A DNA stretch of 42,847 nucleotides from an uncultured Aquimarina sp. (GTDB taxonomy: Bacteria; Bacteroidota; Bacteroidia; Flavobacteriales; Flavobacteriaceae), in NCBI GenBank assembly GCA_947498935.1, contig CANMMM010000028.1:1-42847 (forward strand). Direction: 5' to 3'. Every line of letters starts with the position of its first letter. Position 1 is the first letter of the stretch. Of the stretch, positions 17,201 through 26,190 are shown one piece after another. The notes below the pieces were generated by a model, which was not told the DNA's origin, searched no databases, and was given only the letters and a program-made list of their open reading frames with translations. The position numbers and the translations under genes were made by a program.

Positions 17201-19323
17201 TCACTGAGTTAGAACAACCGACACTCTTAGGAGTTACTTTTAGCAAGCAAGATGTATATTGTCATGCAGGAAGTGATGGTTGGGCTATTGCGCAACCACA
17301 AGGAGGAACACCTCCTTACACAATAGCATGGAATACGGGAGCAGTTACAGAGCGTATTGAAAATCTAGAGGCAGGAAATTATGAAGTTTTAGTTACTGAT
17401 GATCGAGGTTGTGAAGTTTTGAATACTATAGAGATTTCAGAACCTTCTACTCCTATTCGTATAGACTATCCTGCTTATAATAGACCTTCTAGTATCGGAG
17501 CTAATGATGCTTGGATTATGGCAGAAGTTCATGGAGGAACTCCATTGGAGAATCAAACATATATCTATGAATGGACAGATGAAACGGGGGCAGTCATTAA
17601 CGAACAAGTTGAAGCTTCTGTAACAACAGCAGGTGTATTTACAATCACATTGCAATCAATTACAGCAGGTAAATATTATCTTACCGTACGCGATAAAAAT
17701 CATACTATTGCTACTACAAAATCAGGTTGTACTGTGCTGCAAAGCGAGTTTGTGATTCATGAACCTATAGAAGCGGTATTGGATATTGATCGTCCCATTT
17801 CTTGTAATGCGGCTAATGAATTTTTAGACCCTTCTAGTGATGGAGCATTAGTAGCACATGTAGTAGGAGGTGTGCCGTTTGAAACAGGATTGCCCTACAA
17901 GTACTATTGGAAGAAACTACAAGAAAACGGGAATTGGCTATTGCTGCCAGAGCAAACAGATAGTATTGCTACTGGATTAGATGCAGGTACATATGCTTTG
18001 AATGCCGAAGATCAATTGGGTACAGTGATGGGAACTTATCAAAGTGATATACTGATCCAAGCCGTAGATAGTACATTGGTGTTTAATGCTCCTGATCTAC
18101 TTAAGGTATCATTAACAGCAGTTCCTATATCCTGTGATCAAGGAAATGATGGGCGTGCTTCTGTAGCTATTACTGGTGGAATACCCCCATACGACATTGA
18201 GTGGTCTAACGGAGCAACCTCTTCTGAAATTTCGAATTTGATAGCAGGAAAATATGTTGTATTTGTTACAGATCAGCGCGGTTGTCGTGCTACAGGACGT
18301 ATCGAAATTGAACAACCTGGAGGATTGATTGTGTCTATACTAACAGAAAAAGCTCCTACCTGTTATGATGGAGATGATGGCGTGATAGAAATAAAAGTTA
18401 GCGGCGGAACACCTCCGTATGACTATACATGGAATGATGGTGCAAAAGGGGTGTTAAGAACCCAATTACAAGCAGGGACATATCGTTTTCAGATTACGGA
18501 TCATGAAAATTGTACTGCTTTTACAGAAATAACATTGCAGAATCCAATACCCGTTTCTGTAGACCTAGGAGAAAATCGAACGATTTGTAACAATCAGTCA
18601 TTAGATATAGATGTAACTATTGATGATAGTGGTGCTACTTATTTATGGCAATCAGATACTGGGTTTAGTAGTACAGAAAGTGCAGTCAGTATTACAGAAA
18701 CAGGTGTTTATAGTGTTTCGATTACTACATCATTAGGATGTGTGGGGTATGATGAAGTACGTGTTACAACTTCTGATCAAGAAATTGATGCTGATTTTCT
18801 ATTGTTATCTCAGGCATTTACGGGTAATGAAGTAACGATGGTAAATGTTAGTGCTCCAGATGGAGATCAAGTAGAGTGGATTATACCGAATGTTCCTACT
18901 ATTCAAAAAATAGCAGAAGATGCAGAGCGATTAGTAGTAGTTTTTGATGCACCAGGCACATATACATTTTCTCTAAGAACATATCAGGGAGATTGCTACG
19001 CTGAATATCAAAAAAATATTATTGTAGAAAAAGCAATTGAATTACCCGATATAGGAGATGCTAGAGACCCATTTATCGAAGAGTTTGTAGTATTTCCCAA
19101 TCCTACCAATGGAGTTTTTAAGGCACAAATAACTTTGTCAGAAACCGCTCCTATTGCATTTCGTATGTTTAATCTTACAGATAACCGAGTAGAGATGGAA
19201 GCGTATGAAGATGGAAAATCTACGTATGTAATTCCTGTAAGTATGCATGCAGCCACAGGTACTTATATCGTAGTTTTAGAAACTCCTAAAGGAGATGCTA
19301 TTAGAAAAATAATTTTTGAGTAA
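14212..19323 (+). CDS. SprB-repeat surface protein with type IX secretion sorting domain
   Basis: This encodes 1703 residues. A signal peptide (IIVLFIVLVSSIGQAQ) is followed by a unique N-terminal region to about residue 250, then about nine SprB-type repeats. Their signatures are SCNGGTDG-like and CYDGDDG-like openings, GGTPPY, YTWSNGA-like strands and VTDxxGC. Within this, a larger module of about 300 residues occurs three times. Near the end come an Ig-like unit (around 1450-1530) and a PKD-like unit, and then a C-terminal type A type IX sorting domain from about 1625 (FPNPTNGVFK to the end, KIIFE). SprB repeats are known from the flavobacterial gliding adhesin SprB. The sorting domain predicts export across the outer membrane by T9SS and surface attachment. 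It is the only protein in the operon with such a domain, so it may be the surface anchor of the system. Confidence 0.93.
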   Translation: MKRIIVLFIVLVSSIGQAQQSYEINLYDLTYRIRRGVKNKTSSQIHIEIVYSGGRETLYYRDIRNEGDQENRWRMDRPLVISKVPIRIDAYCFVNFRKGTDAGATIPANFSEPCVREGTFSGNYSPRMTPIDFKYSIKPIFRVPEPTYRIQGYDAPLELEANTGFANNLYRWQYATSFREIVIFPVSTPFRVYDWKDIPGNRINPKTVNLSNFLPESIIGEDVFFRVTGNCTNNFGSNIISYKITKSAPEILRVITTPPSCFDGTDGTITIQFDSGLDANDNLSVAVGDLSIPIGGMDENNRPNLQSVAVDGGNNIVLDADNRVTLTNVPPSTTSFRIDIYGSYKGEAYFTGGTGHSRTVKVARRSPVAFTTLPENGVTPVYCYDGDDGQVSFSAEGGVGRGYEYLIKEDTAAWSTNWQSFSSGASTTIPRLSKGTYQIKIRDGNECVAKIQKRDSDGNLVLGDEIIETFVIEAPELPLQVTFDEALTKDPTAFGFTNGVIVAKVTGGTPDAGAYTFEWRNNDNNLLTTTTTRVLTAPDVGFLITLNSVPEGTYYLTVWDKNYTAATFKTTCTVERLSRQLSEPNLLELSIEESQPISCNSANTNNNPASDGILIAHASGGVPLAPKDNLGLPYYYTWKKQNATTNAWETLAISDSIARDLNEGIYAVNIRDANGIVIGTYENNLLQREEDVLHDLIEPELLQITYIKQDVFCNGGTDGAIDLTIIGGTPFTTGASPYSIRWSNGASTEDISNLAPDIVYRVAVTDARGCTAFEAIEINAPEPIEFEFVDFQHPSGFEFTDGWIKATVEGGTVLSDGGYRYEWRDMDGRLLNDQVTTVTNAIDGVFELTLNNVGDGVYFLTLWDANFDAGTQKEGCMVMNQQFILREPEPLRVLIEESSPISCNNSNVYDNPSNDGVLVAHATGGVPLASATNNGLPYYYTWKKQQTDASWRILEDQRDSIASNLDVGSYAVNIEDRNGVILAVYERNLVIRETDSITELEQPTLLGVTFSKQDVYCHAGSDGWAIAQPQGGTPPYTIAWNTGAVTERIENLEAGNYEVLVTDDRGCEVLNTIEISEPSTPIRIDYPAYNRPSSIGANDAWIMAEVHGGTPLENQTYIYEWTDETGAVINEQVEASVTTAGVFTITLQSITAGKYYLTVRDKNHTIATTKSGCTVLQSEFVIHEPIEAVLDIDRPISCNAANEFLDPSSDGALVAHVVGGVPFETGLPYKYYWKKLQENGNWLLLPEQTDSIATGLDAGTYALNAEDQLGTVMGTYQSDILIQAVDSTLVFNAPDLLKVSLTAVPISCDQGNDGRASVAITGGIPPYDIEWSNGATSSEISNLIAGKYVVFVTDQRGCRATGRIEIEQPGGLIVSILTEKAPTCYDGDDGVIEIKVSGGTPPYDYTWNDGAKGVLRTQLQAGTYRFQITDHENCTAFTEITLQNPIPVSVDLGENRTICNNQSLDIDVTIDDSGATYLWQSDTGFSSTESAVSITETGVYSVSITTSLGCVGYDEVRVTTSDQEIDADFLLLSQAFTGNEVTMVNVSAPDGDQVEWIIPNVPTIQKIAEDAERLVVVFDAPGTYTFSLRTYQGDCYAEYQKNIIVEKAIELPDIGDARDPFIEEFVVFPNPTNGVFKAQITLSETAPIAFRMFNLTDNRVEMEAYEDGKSTYVIPVSMHAATGTYIVVLETPKGDAIRKIIFE

Positions 19324-20684
19324 TGAATATTTGTAATCAACTATATCGCTTCTTTGTATGCACTTATTGTTGTGTCACTATTTGTGCTTGTAGCAAAGAA
19401 CAAGCCGTACCTGTAGTAGCAGATTTTCAAGTCAGCATAGTAGAGGAAGATTATTCTGTGCCTGTACAAGTGTTGCTGACCAATAGAACTACTGGGGCTG
19501 ATAGTTATGAATGGATATTTTCAGGGGCTATACCTGCACTATCAGAGCAAAGAAATCCAGGTGTTATACGTTATGATAAAGCGGGGGTGTATACCATCTT
19601 ATTGCGAGCAATGAATAGAGATGGTATAGAAGATGAACAACAATTGACGATAGATTTAGATGCTCCTTTACAGATTGATTTTTCGGCTAGAGTAGCAGAA
19701 AATAATTTTTCTCCAGTAACTGTTTTATTAGAAAATAAAACCACAGGAGCAAATAGTTATACATGGAGTTTTGACAATGGGACTCCTTCCTTTTCATCAT
19801 CACAGCATCCAGAAAACATACTTTTTACTACACCAGGTACGCATACAATTCAGTTAGAAGTAACCAATGGGCGAGAAACAAGGACTCAAGATACTACTAT
19901 AGTGGTTGCTCCTGATATAGTAGCAGATTTTGATTGGGAGGTTGCTTTTCAAGACAAAGACTTGCAAGTTCCAGTAACACTAAGTTTGCAGAATAAGAGT
20001 ATAAGCGCTACAGCATATACGTGGAGTTTTGAGAATGGGATTCCCGAAACAACTACCATATCAGACCCCGAAGTAACTTTTTCTACAGCGGGAGTGCATG
20101 AAATAGTACTGACAGCGACCAATGGAAAACAAACAAAAACACATAAACAAACGATTACATTACTAGAAGATACTAATATTAAAGTCTTAGAAGATATACG
20201 GTTTGGGATTAATACAGCACATAACGCCAATACTATTGGTAGTTTTTTTTCTACGTATGCAGAGAAGAGCTATTCTAAGTCTGAGGTCACGGATAGCAAC
20301 GGAAGTTTAATTGATTTGGTGTTCTTTGGTTTAAATCAGGATTTTAGCTTTAATCGCTTTTATGCTCCTGATATGTTGGATGATACGACTTTTGAAGCAA
20401 TTCCTAATGCAATGCATACACGATTCATAAACTCTTTAGAAAATTGTAATACCTCATTAAGTGTTGCTCAATTTGATACTATGGAAGATGATCGATTGCT
20501 AAAAACACTGACTATTACAGAAACCATAGCTGGATTACAGCCGTTTGATACCGCTATACCTAAAATTGTATTATTTTCTACCGCTGATGGTAGAAAAGGA
20601 GCTATCAAAATCAAACGTTTTGTAGTAGATGGTAAAAATTCATATATAGAAACAGATATTAAAGTTCAAAAGCGTGCTAATTAA
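19323..20684 (+). CDS. PKD-repeat lipoprotein
   Basis: This encodes 453 residues. The start overlaps the previous stop by one base (TAATG). The N-terminus is hydrophobic and cysteine-rich and ends in a lipobox-like ICAC, so it is a probable lipoprotein. Three PKD domains follow at about 33-115, 118-195 and 200-280. Each has the typical NKTTGANSYTWSFDNG-type core, and the later strands read TPGTHTIQLEVTNG or TAGVHEIVLTATNG. The C-terminal 170 residues are a separate unrecognised domain. PKD domains mediate protein or carbohydrate contacts on the cell surface. In this operon it probably tethers another component to the outer membrane (inference). Confidence 0.88.
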   Translation: MNICNQLYRFFVCTYCCVTICACSKEQAVPVVADFQVSIVEEDYSVPVQVLLTNRTTGADSYEWIFSGAIPALSEQRNPGVIRYDKAGVYTILLRAMNRDGIEDEQQLTIDLDAPLQIDFSARVAENNFSPVTVLLENKTTGANSYTWSFDNGTPSFSSSQHPENILFTTPGTHTIQLEVTNGRETRTQDTTIVVAPDIVADFDWEVAFQDKDLQVPVTLSLQNKSISATAYTWSFENGIPETTTISDPEVTFSTAGVHEIVLTATNGKQTKTHKQTITLLEDTNIKVLEDIRFGINTAHNANTIGSFFSTYAEKSYSKSEVTDSNGSLIDLVFFGLNQDFSFNRFYAPDMLDDTTFEAIPNAMHTRFINSLENCNTSLSVAQFDTMEDDRLLKTLTITETIAGLQPFDTAIPKIVLFSTADGRKGAIKIKRFVVDGKNSYIETDIKVQKRAN

Positions 20685-20697
20685 GCAAACGATTCTT

Positions 20698-23600
20698 ATG
20701 ATAAAAAAATATACATATCTCTTTTTTTGTATGCTAATATGGGTAGTGAATGCACAGCAACCTGTACGAGTTACTGCTCAGATGATTCCTCCATATAGTG
20801 TAAAGCTGTCAGACTATGCCACGGCTAATAGTGATCGATTGATCGTTAATTTATTACTAGGTGATGTGAACGAGTTTAATAGACAAGTGTTACTTAAAGT
20901 AGCTATCCGAGGTAATACTGGATTCGAGGCTAGAAGTACCCCTGTTGTTATTGGAGCTAATCCAATACGTTTAGACGGAGGAATTCCAACTCGTTTATCT
21001 AATATTGATCTACGACCTTATTTCGAGCTGGAAAATTTGGTAGGGCTAACCCCGCAGCAATATAGCCAGCCTATGCCTAGTGGGTTGTATCAGTTCTGTT
21101 TTGAAGTGTATGATTTTCTAACAGGACGCTTGATTTCTAATCAGCGTTGCGCTACAGCGTATATCGTGCTTAATGATCCTCCGTTTTTGAATTTGCCTCT
21201 TAAAGGAGAGAATATAGAAATTAGAGATCCGCAAAATATTATTTTTACATGGACTCCACGGCATATTAATGCTACGAATGTAGCGTATGAGTTTACACTA
21301 GCAGAAATATGGGATACTCGTGTAGACCCGCAAGCAGCTTTTTTAGCTAGTAGACCTCTTTACCAAACAACCACTAGAGCTACTACACTCCTATATGGAC
21401 CTACAGAAACCCCTTTGTTACCTGATAAAACCTATGCATGGAGAGTACGGGCGATTGTCACAGATGGTATCAGTGAGCTGTCACTTTTTAAGAATAATGG
21501 ATACAGTGAGATTTATCATTTTAATTATACAAAAGAATGTACAGCTCCTCAATTTGTATTAGCGAAGAATAGCACTTATAATAGCACAGAAGTATTTTGG
21601 CAGGGAATAGAACATTCAGAATATCAAGTACAATACCGTAAAAAAAATGGAAATAATTCTGGCTGGTTTGATCTGAACGCCTATGTAGAGCAAACTACTA
21701 TTCATGGATTAGAAGCGAATACAACTTATGAATATCGGGTAGGTGGTAAATGTGGGTATAATGGAGGGTACACATATTCTCGAATTTTTGAGTTTACAAC
21801 AGGCATTCGTGGACAAGAAAAAGAGTTTAATTGTGGGGTTACTCCAGCAGATCATATTGCGAACAAAGACCCGCTACCACAATTAGGAGTCAATGAAACA
21901 TTTACAGCAGGTGAGTTTCCTGTGACTGTAAAATCGGTAGAAGGTAGTAATGGAAACTTTAGTGGGTGGGGATACATCACTGTACCCTATTTTGCAGATA
22001 CACGAATTCGAATAGAATTTACGAATATACAACTCAATACAGCGTATCAATTGGTAGCGGGGGTATTGGTCACGTCATATGATCCTGATTGGAATGATGT
22101 GGATAGTATAGAAGATGAAATAGCTGTGGTAGAAGAATTGATTACTACTGTTTCAAATACCATAGAGCAATTATTACAAAACGGTACAATTACACAAACA
22201 GAAGCAGATGAATATACGGCACAAGTAACAGCAGCTGAATCTGCTATATCAGCTTATAATGATGCAGAGCAAAAATTAGGAGAAGCAGAAGAAACAGGAG
22301 ATACAGCTGCTATTGAAACAGCAAAAGAAAACCTAGCCGCAACACAGCAAGAAAAAGAAAAACAATTAGAGGCTTTACAAGAGGTTGCAGACACATTAAA
22401 AGCTGTAGAAAGTTCTAATAATGTAACACAGCGTGATGGTGTGCAATCAGATACTTATTTTGATGGGGTACTACCATTTAGCACTCCCGATGATCGTATC
22501 GTACATCCTATTTTAGAACAAGGAACTCCTTTTAGTGATCTAAATGTACCCCCAGAAGAAAAAAATCCAGACGGTACTTTCTTTATATCCCAAGAGCAGC
22601 AGTTAAGCAATGGAAAACGCTATATCGTATCACGATCTAATATGCAGGATAGTGCTGTAGAAAGCGATGCGAAATATCAAGCGCTTAAAAAACGAATGGA
22701 AGCACTGGATCAAGACCAATTTTTGCTATGGATTCATTATGATTTTAAAGAAAATGAGGTTAAATATAAAGTAGCTTTTCAGGAAGAATACTACTACAAC
22801 CAAATTGCGCAAAATGAGCTAGTACAATTATACAATTCTTTTCTGAATTTTGATTTTAGAGGTGCTATAGGAAGTGCTATTGTGGGTACAGCAGAGTATT
22901 TTGATACTTTGTTATTAGAGTTTAAGGACTACACACCATTTATGAGTGAAGAATTACTGAACTCTGGATATACTACCTATGAAGTATTACAAATGGTCAC
23001 CACCTTTGTAAAAAGCTGCGGTGAGCAGTATACGACTCAAAAAAATGGATTGATTCCTAGATGTCTATGGGATCAGGACTTAGCACCTGCAATTGCATAT
23101 TATGCAGGATTTATAGACGGAGCATTCGAGACGGTAGAAATGGGATGGAGTGTCGGGAAGTTTATGAAAGCATGGAATCCTACAGACCCGTATTTTTATG
23201 ATCCGAAGGCAGCAACTATCCGACAGCAGACCATTGACATCGTAGTATTAATACAGCAATTGGATGAGAAAGATATATTGGTCAGTACGATAGGAGCAGA
23301 ATTAGGTAAAGCATTTGATAAGTATTTAGATGAAACTGTAGCCCTAACTCCAAAAGCCAGATATAATCAAGGGAAGTTAATTTTTGAAGTCGCTTCTTTT
23401 TTCTTTGGAGTAGGAGAGGTAAAAACATTTTTAAAAACGGGTAAGATTACTTCTCAGACCTTAACGATGCTAAGGAAACTGCCTAAATCCTATGCAAAAT
23501 TGATTAGGGGCTTAAAAAATACTACCCAAGTAGCGATTAAACGTATAGATGATACCTTTTCTGCGATTGTGATAGAAGGTCAGGAAATTGCTAGAATGAC

Positions 23601-25098
23601 CAAAGAGAAGTTATTGATCTTAGAAAAGGCATTTTTAGAGAGTGTAGATGATCACTTGCAGCCTATCGGTCAGTTAGTCACCCCAGAGGGTATGATCGTA
23701 CAGATGGATGATGGTCGCAATATCTCTGACCGCGTTTTTGATATTATCAAAGATACTCATGGTAAGTATAAAGCGGGGGTTGGTAAAACAAGTAACATAA
23801 TTGATTTTACAGAAAATTTTTTTAAAAATGTAGATGAGTTTGCTTTAACCTTTGATAAAGTTGGAGATGTATCTATTACTATAAAAAATCAAGCTTTTGA
23901 TTTATATAAACAAGGCAAATGGAGGGAATTAGAAGACTTATTTAAAAAGAATAATTTAAACGGTAATTGGCCACCTGCCAATGGAGGATTTAATATTATT
24001 GATGACGTTTCAATAAAAGCAGGACAGAAATATGATAGATATAGTGGTAGTTTTGGAATAGATAAGAATGGGAATCCTATTTTAGGTGGAAGTTTTACTA
24101 GTCCCTTAAATAAAGGAACTCCTTATCAATTCTCCCAAAGAGCATTGAATAAACCTATAGGAGATTATGATTTTTATTATGAAATAGAGGTTTTGAAAGA
24201 TCTACCATTCAAAGCTCAAAATGCAGATGTAATACCTTGGTTTGGTCAAAAAGGAGGGGCTAAACAATCCATGTGGAAACTACCAATTGATGAAACAACA
24301 GGCTATCCTAAAACTTGGAATAAGCTAGCTGACGAAGGTTACATTAAAATAACAATAAAAGAATCTCCTAGTGGTAAGTTTTCTGATTTGAAAAATTTAA
24401 CCATACAAAAACTGAAAAGTGATCTTAATATTAAAACTAGTCTATTATCTAAATTAGGTAATGAAGCTGAAAGATTAGAAAATTGGTTTATTAAATATGC
24501 AGCCGATTTAGGAGAAGATACGAATAAATTATTAGATGATTTAGAAAGATTAATAGATGATAAATCTGTCATTAAAGTTATAGAAGATACTAAACAAAAG
24601 GGATTGAACATACAAATAACTAGAGCGGATAACACAAATGCTGTAGTATCGATCCAAAAAACATCACTTGATCACCCTTTACATAAAGGTAGATATATTA
24701 CAGCAAAGTACCAACCTACATATAAACCGAGTGCAAATTCAAATTTTGATGTCCCTTTAAGTAAAAATGGAATAACTCCTGATTTTAAGGATACAAAGTA
24801 TATACATCCGCTTAATAGAAATGTAGAGATTAGAATTGAAATGTCGGGAAAAACTCGTAATATGGATTTTACAAGAGCAAATGCTGAAATGAAAAAAATT
24901 CACCCAAACTTTAAGAAACGTCCAAAAGATGGTTATACTTGGCATCATATGGATGATTTTTATGTTGATCCAAATACAGGTAAAGCATATTGTACTATGC
25001 AACTTGTAAAAACTAATGTTCATGGAGCTAAAGGGATGAGACATAGTGGTTCTGTTGCACAAATGGAAAAATATACAGGAATTAAATACAGTAATTAA
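20698..25098 (+). CDS. TANFOR polymorphic toxin with TNT-like and WHH nuclease domains
   Basis: This encodes 1466 residues from the ATG at 20698, where a signal peptide ending NAQ begins; a GTG at 20674 would overlap the previous gene. Domains: a TANFOR-type region (about 20-275, with MPSGLYQFCFEVYDFLTG and FTWTPRH), FnIII (281-368), a helical coiled coil (470-572), and a conserved helical pre-toxin region (about 800-1060). A TNT-like NAD glycohydrolase domain follows (1090-1218) with NWPPANGGF, YDRYSG (D1113/R1114), QRAL (R1148) and PWFGQKGGAKQ (Q1190). A C-terminal WHH nuclease domain (about 1385-1466) has TWHH (W1415, H1416, H1417), H1442 and HSG (H1449). TNT hydrolyses NAD(P)+, and WHH proteins are HNH/Endonuclease VII-type nucleases. 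Two toxin-like domains in one tip is unusual. The SUKH immunity gene starts 2 bp downstream. Confidence 0.88.
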   Translation: MIKKYTYLFFCMLIWVVNAQQPVRVTAQMIPPYSVKLSDYATANSDRLIVNLLLGDVNEFNRQVLLKVAIRGNTGFEARSTPVVIGANPIRLDGGIPTRLSNIDLRPYFELENLVGLTPQQYSQPMPSGLYQFCFEVYDFLTGRLISNQRCATAYIVLNDPPFLNLPLKGENIEIRDPQNIIFTWTPRHINATNVAYEFTLAEIWDTRVDPQAAFLASRPLYQTTTRATTLLYGPTETPLLPDKTYAWRVRAIVTDGISELSLFKNNGYSEIYHFNYTKECTAPQFVLAKNSTYNSTEVFWQGIEHSEYQVQYRKKNGNNSGWFDLNAYVEQTTIHGLEANTTYEYRVGGKCGYNGGYTYSRIFEFTTGIRGQEKEFNCGVTPADHIANKDPLPQLGVNETFTAGEFPVTVKSVEGSNGNFSGWGYITVPYFADTRIRIEFTNIQLNTAYQLVAGVLVTSYDPDWNDVDSIEDEIAVVEELITTVSNTIEQLLQNGTITQTEADEYTAQVTAAESAISAYNDAEQKLGEAEETGDTAAIETAKENLAATQQEKEKQLEALQEVADTLKAVESSNNVTQRDGVQSDTYFDGVLPFSTPDDRIVHPILEQGTPFSDLNVPPEEKNPDGTFFISQEQQLSNGKRYIVSRSNMQDSAVESDAKYQALKKRMEALDQDQFLLWIHYDFKENEVKYKVAFQEEYYYNQIAQNELVQLYNSFLNFDFRGAIGSAIVGTAEYFDTLLLEFKDYTPFMSEELLNSGYTTYEVLQMVTTFVKSCGEQYTTQKNGLIPRCLWDQDLAPAIAYYAGFIDGAFETVEMGWSVGKFMKAWNPTDPYFYDPKAATIRQQTIDIVVLIQQLDEKDILVSTIGAELGKAFDKYLDETVALTPKARYNQGKLIFEVASFFFGVGEVKTFLKTGKITSQTLTMLRKLPKSYAKLIRGLKNTTQVAIKRIDDTFSAIVIEGQEIARMTKEKLLILEKAFLESVDDHLQPIGQLVTPEGMIVQMDDGRNISDRVFDIIKDTHGKYKAGVGKTSNIIDFTENFFKNVDEFALTFDKVGDVSITIKNQAFDLYKQGKWRELEDLFKKNNLNGNWPPANGGFNIIDDVSIKAGQKYDRYSGSFGIDKNGNPILGGSFTSPLNKGTPYQFSQRALNKPIGDYDFYYEIEVLKDLPFKAQNADVIPWFGQKGGAKQSMWKLPIDETTGYPKTWNKLADEGYIKITIKESPSGKFSDLKNLTIQKLKSDLNIKTSLLSKLGNEAERLENWFIKYAADLGEDTNKLLDDLERLIDDKSVIKVIEDTKQKGLNIQITRADNTNAVVSIQKTSLDHPLHKGRYITAKYQPTYKPSANSNFDVPLSKNGITPDFKDTKYIHPLNRNVEIRIEMSGKTRNMDFTRANAEMKKIHPNFKKRPKDGYTWHHMDDFYVDPNTGKAYCTMQLVKTNVHGAKGMRHSGSVAQMEKYTGIKYSN

Positions 25099-25100
25099 TA

Positions 25101-25517
25101 ATGAGAAAGTTAACGTTATCTAAGAACTTCCATCGATTTGAATATGACCTTTTAGAGGAAAAATTAAATACACGATTACCAAATGAACTTTTTGTGATAT
25201 TAGAAAATTATTCTGGGTATGGTGTTGAAGAATCTAAATATTTTGATAAAAAGAATGAACTTATATGGATATTATCCTCTTTCTGTGATTTTTCTTATAT
25301 GTATGATATGATTGATGAGTTGAAAGAAGAAAAGTTGTCAAAAAAACTACTCCCGTTTGCTATAGAAGAAGGAGACTGGTTGTTTTGCATTTCTTTAGAG
25401 GAAAATTTTCCTGTCTATATTTTTAAAACATCTGATTATTCTGGAGATGATGCAATTCAACTAATATCAGATTCATTAGAGAGTTTTATTGAAGGATTAG
25501 AAAGAAGTTCTGAATAA
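25101..25517 (+). CDS. SUKH (SMI1/KNR4) family immunity protein
   Basis: This encodes 138 residues with no signal peptide, so it is cytoplasmic. It shows the SUKH pattern: an N-terminal helix, LPNELFVILENYSGYGVEE near residue 28, a central LLPFAIEEGDWLFCISL (about residue 87) and a C-terminal VYIFKTSDYSG with a helix running to the end. SUKH proteins bind and neutralise nuclease and other toxins, often of the HNH/WHH type. The gene starts 2 bp after the toxin stop, exactly where the cognate immunity gene of a polymorphic toxin is expected. It most likely protects against the terminal WHH nuclease. Whether it also covers the TNT-like domain cannot be told. Confidence 0.8.
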   Translation: MRKLTLSKNFHRFEYDLLEEKLNTRLPNELFVILENYSGYGVEESKYFDKKNELIWILSSFCDFSYMYDMIDELKEEKLSKKLLPFAIEEGDWLFCISLEENFPVYIFKTSDYSGDDAIQLISDSLESFIEGLERSSE

Positions 25518-25540
25518 AGCATAGTATATCTTTACTATGA

Positions 25541-25618
25541 AAAGTTAATAATAAGAAAGAAAAGTCACGAGCTAAATTAGAAGAAATGAATGATTGTATT
25601 AAGCTTTTAAGGAATTAA
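25541..25618 (+). pseudogene. possible toxin or immunity gene relic
   Basis: After a stop codon, a short frame reads KKEKSRAKLEEMNDCIKLL and ends with TAA at 25618, with no start of its own. It could be the tail of a displaced gene in the immunity array. At this length chance is possible. Confidence 0.25.
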
Positions 25619-25749
25619 AACCCAGTTGAGACAGTTCGAAATCTCTATTTCCTTTTAAAGGAAACTTACTAATTATTGGTAATTCGAAAAAGTTTTTGAT
25701 GATTTTCAATAAGCTGAATCTGATAAGATTTAACTTTAAAATAATTAAA

Positions 25750-26160
25750 ATGATATATAAAGCTACTGAGGAGATAGAATTAACAAAAGAAATTTTTTTA
25801 GAAAAAACGGAATTCATTAACGATGAATTAAAACCAAATGTAAAAATTTCTTTCAATTGTTGTAGTTGTTCACAAGGTATGTCTATAGAGATAATACCGT
25901 ATCAGACAGGTTTTCCTTTTCAACAGATATATAAAAACAAATATCTTTCCAAAGAAGTTATTTTGAAAAACAAAATAGCTTCTGTAGCCTCTAGATGGGC
26001 AACTCACTTTGGTGAATATTTAGTGTACGATTTACCAACATTATATTTTATTCAAAAATGTACTAACTGTAATTCTAAGTATTTTATAGTTTTTGGGTTA
26101 GGAGAAAGTCAACCGAGTAAGTGGGTTTGTAAAATATCTTGCGTATGGAAAATAAACTAA
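25750..26160 (+). CDS. putative immunity protein with zinc-binding cysteines
   Basis: With the ATG at 25750 the product is 136 residues (MIYKATEEIEL...); the frame is open back to 25696. Two cysteine clusters, FNCCSCSQG near residue 36 and CTNCNSKYF near residue 105, suggest a zinc-ribbon or knuckle fold. There is no signal peptide or membrane segment. It lies 232 bp after the SUKH gene on the same strand in an AT-rich stretch. No family was recognised. The immunity role is inferred from its place in an array behind a polymorphic toxin. Confidence 0.6.
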   Translation: MIYKATEEIELTKEIFLEKTEFINDELKPNVKISFNCCSCSQGMSIEIIPYQTGFPFQQIYKNKYLSKEVILKNKIASVASRWATHFGEYLVYDLPTLYFIQKCTNCNSKYFIVFGLGESQPSKWVCKISCVWKIN

Positions 26161-26190
26161 TATAAGTATATAAAATTTTAGTAGTTTTTA

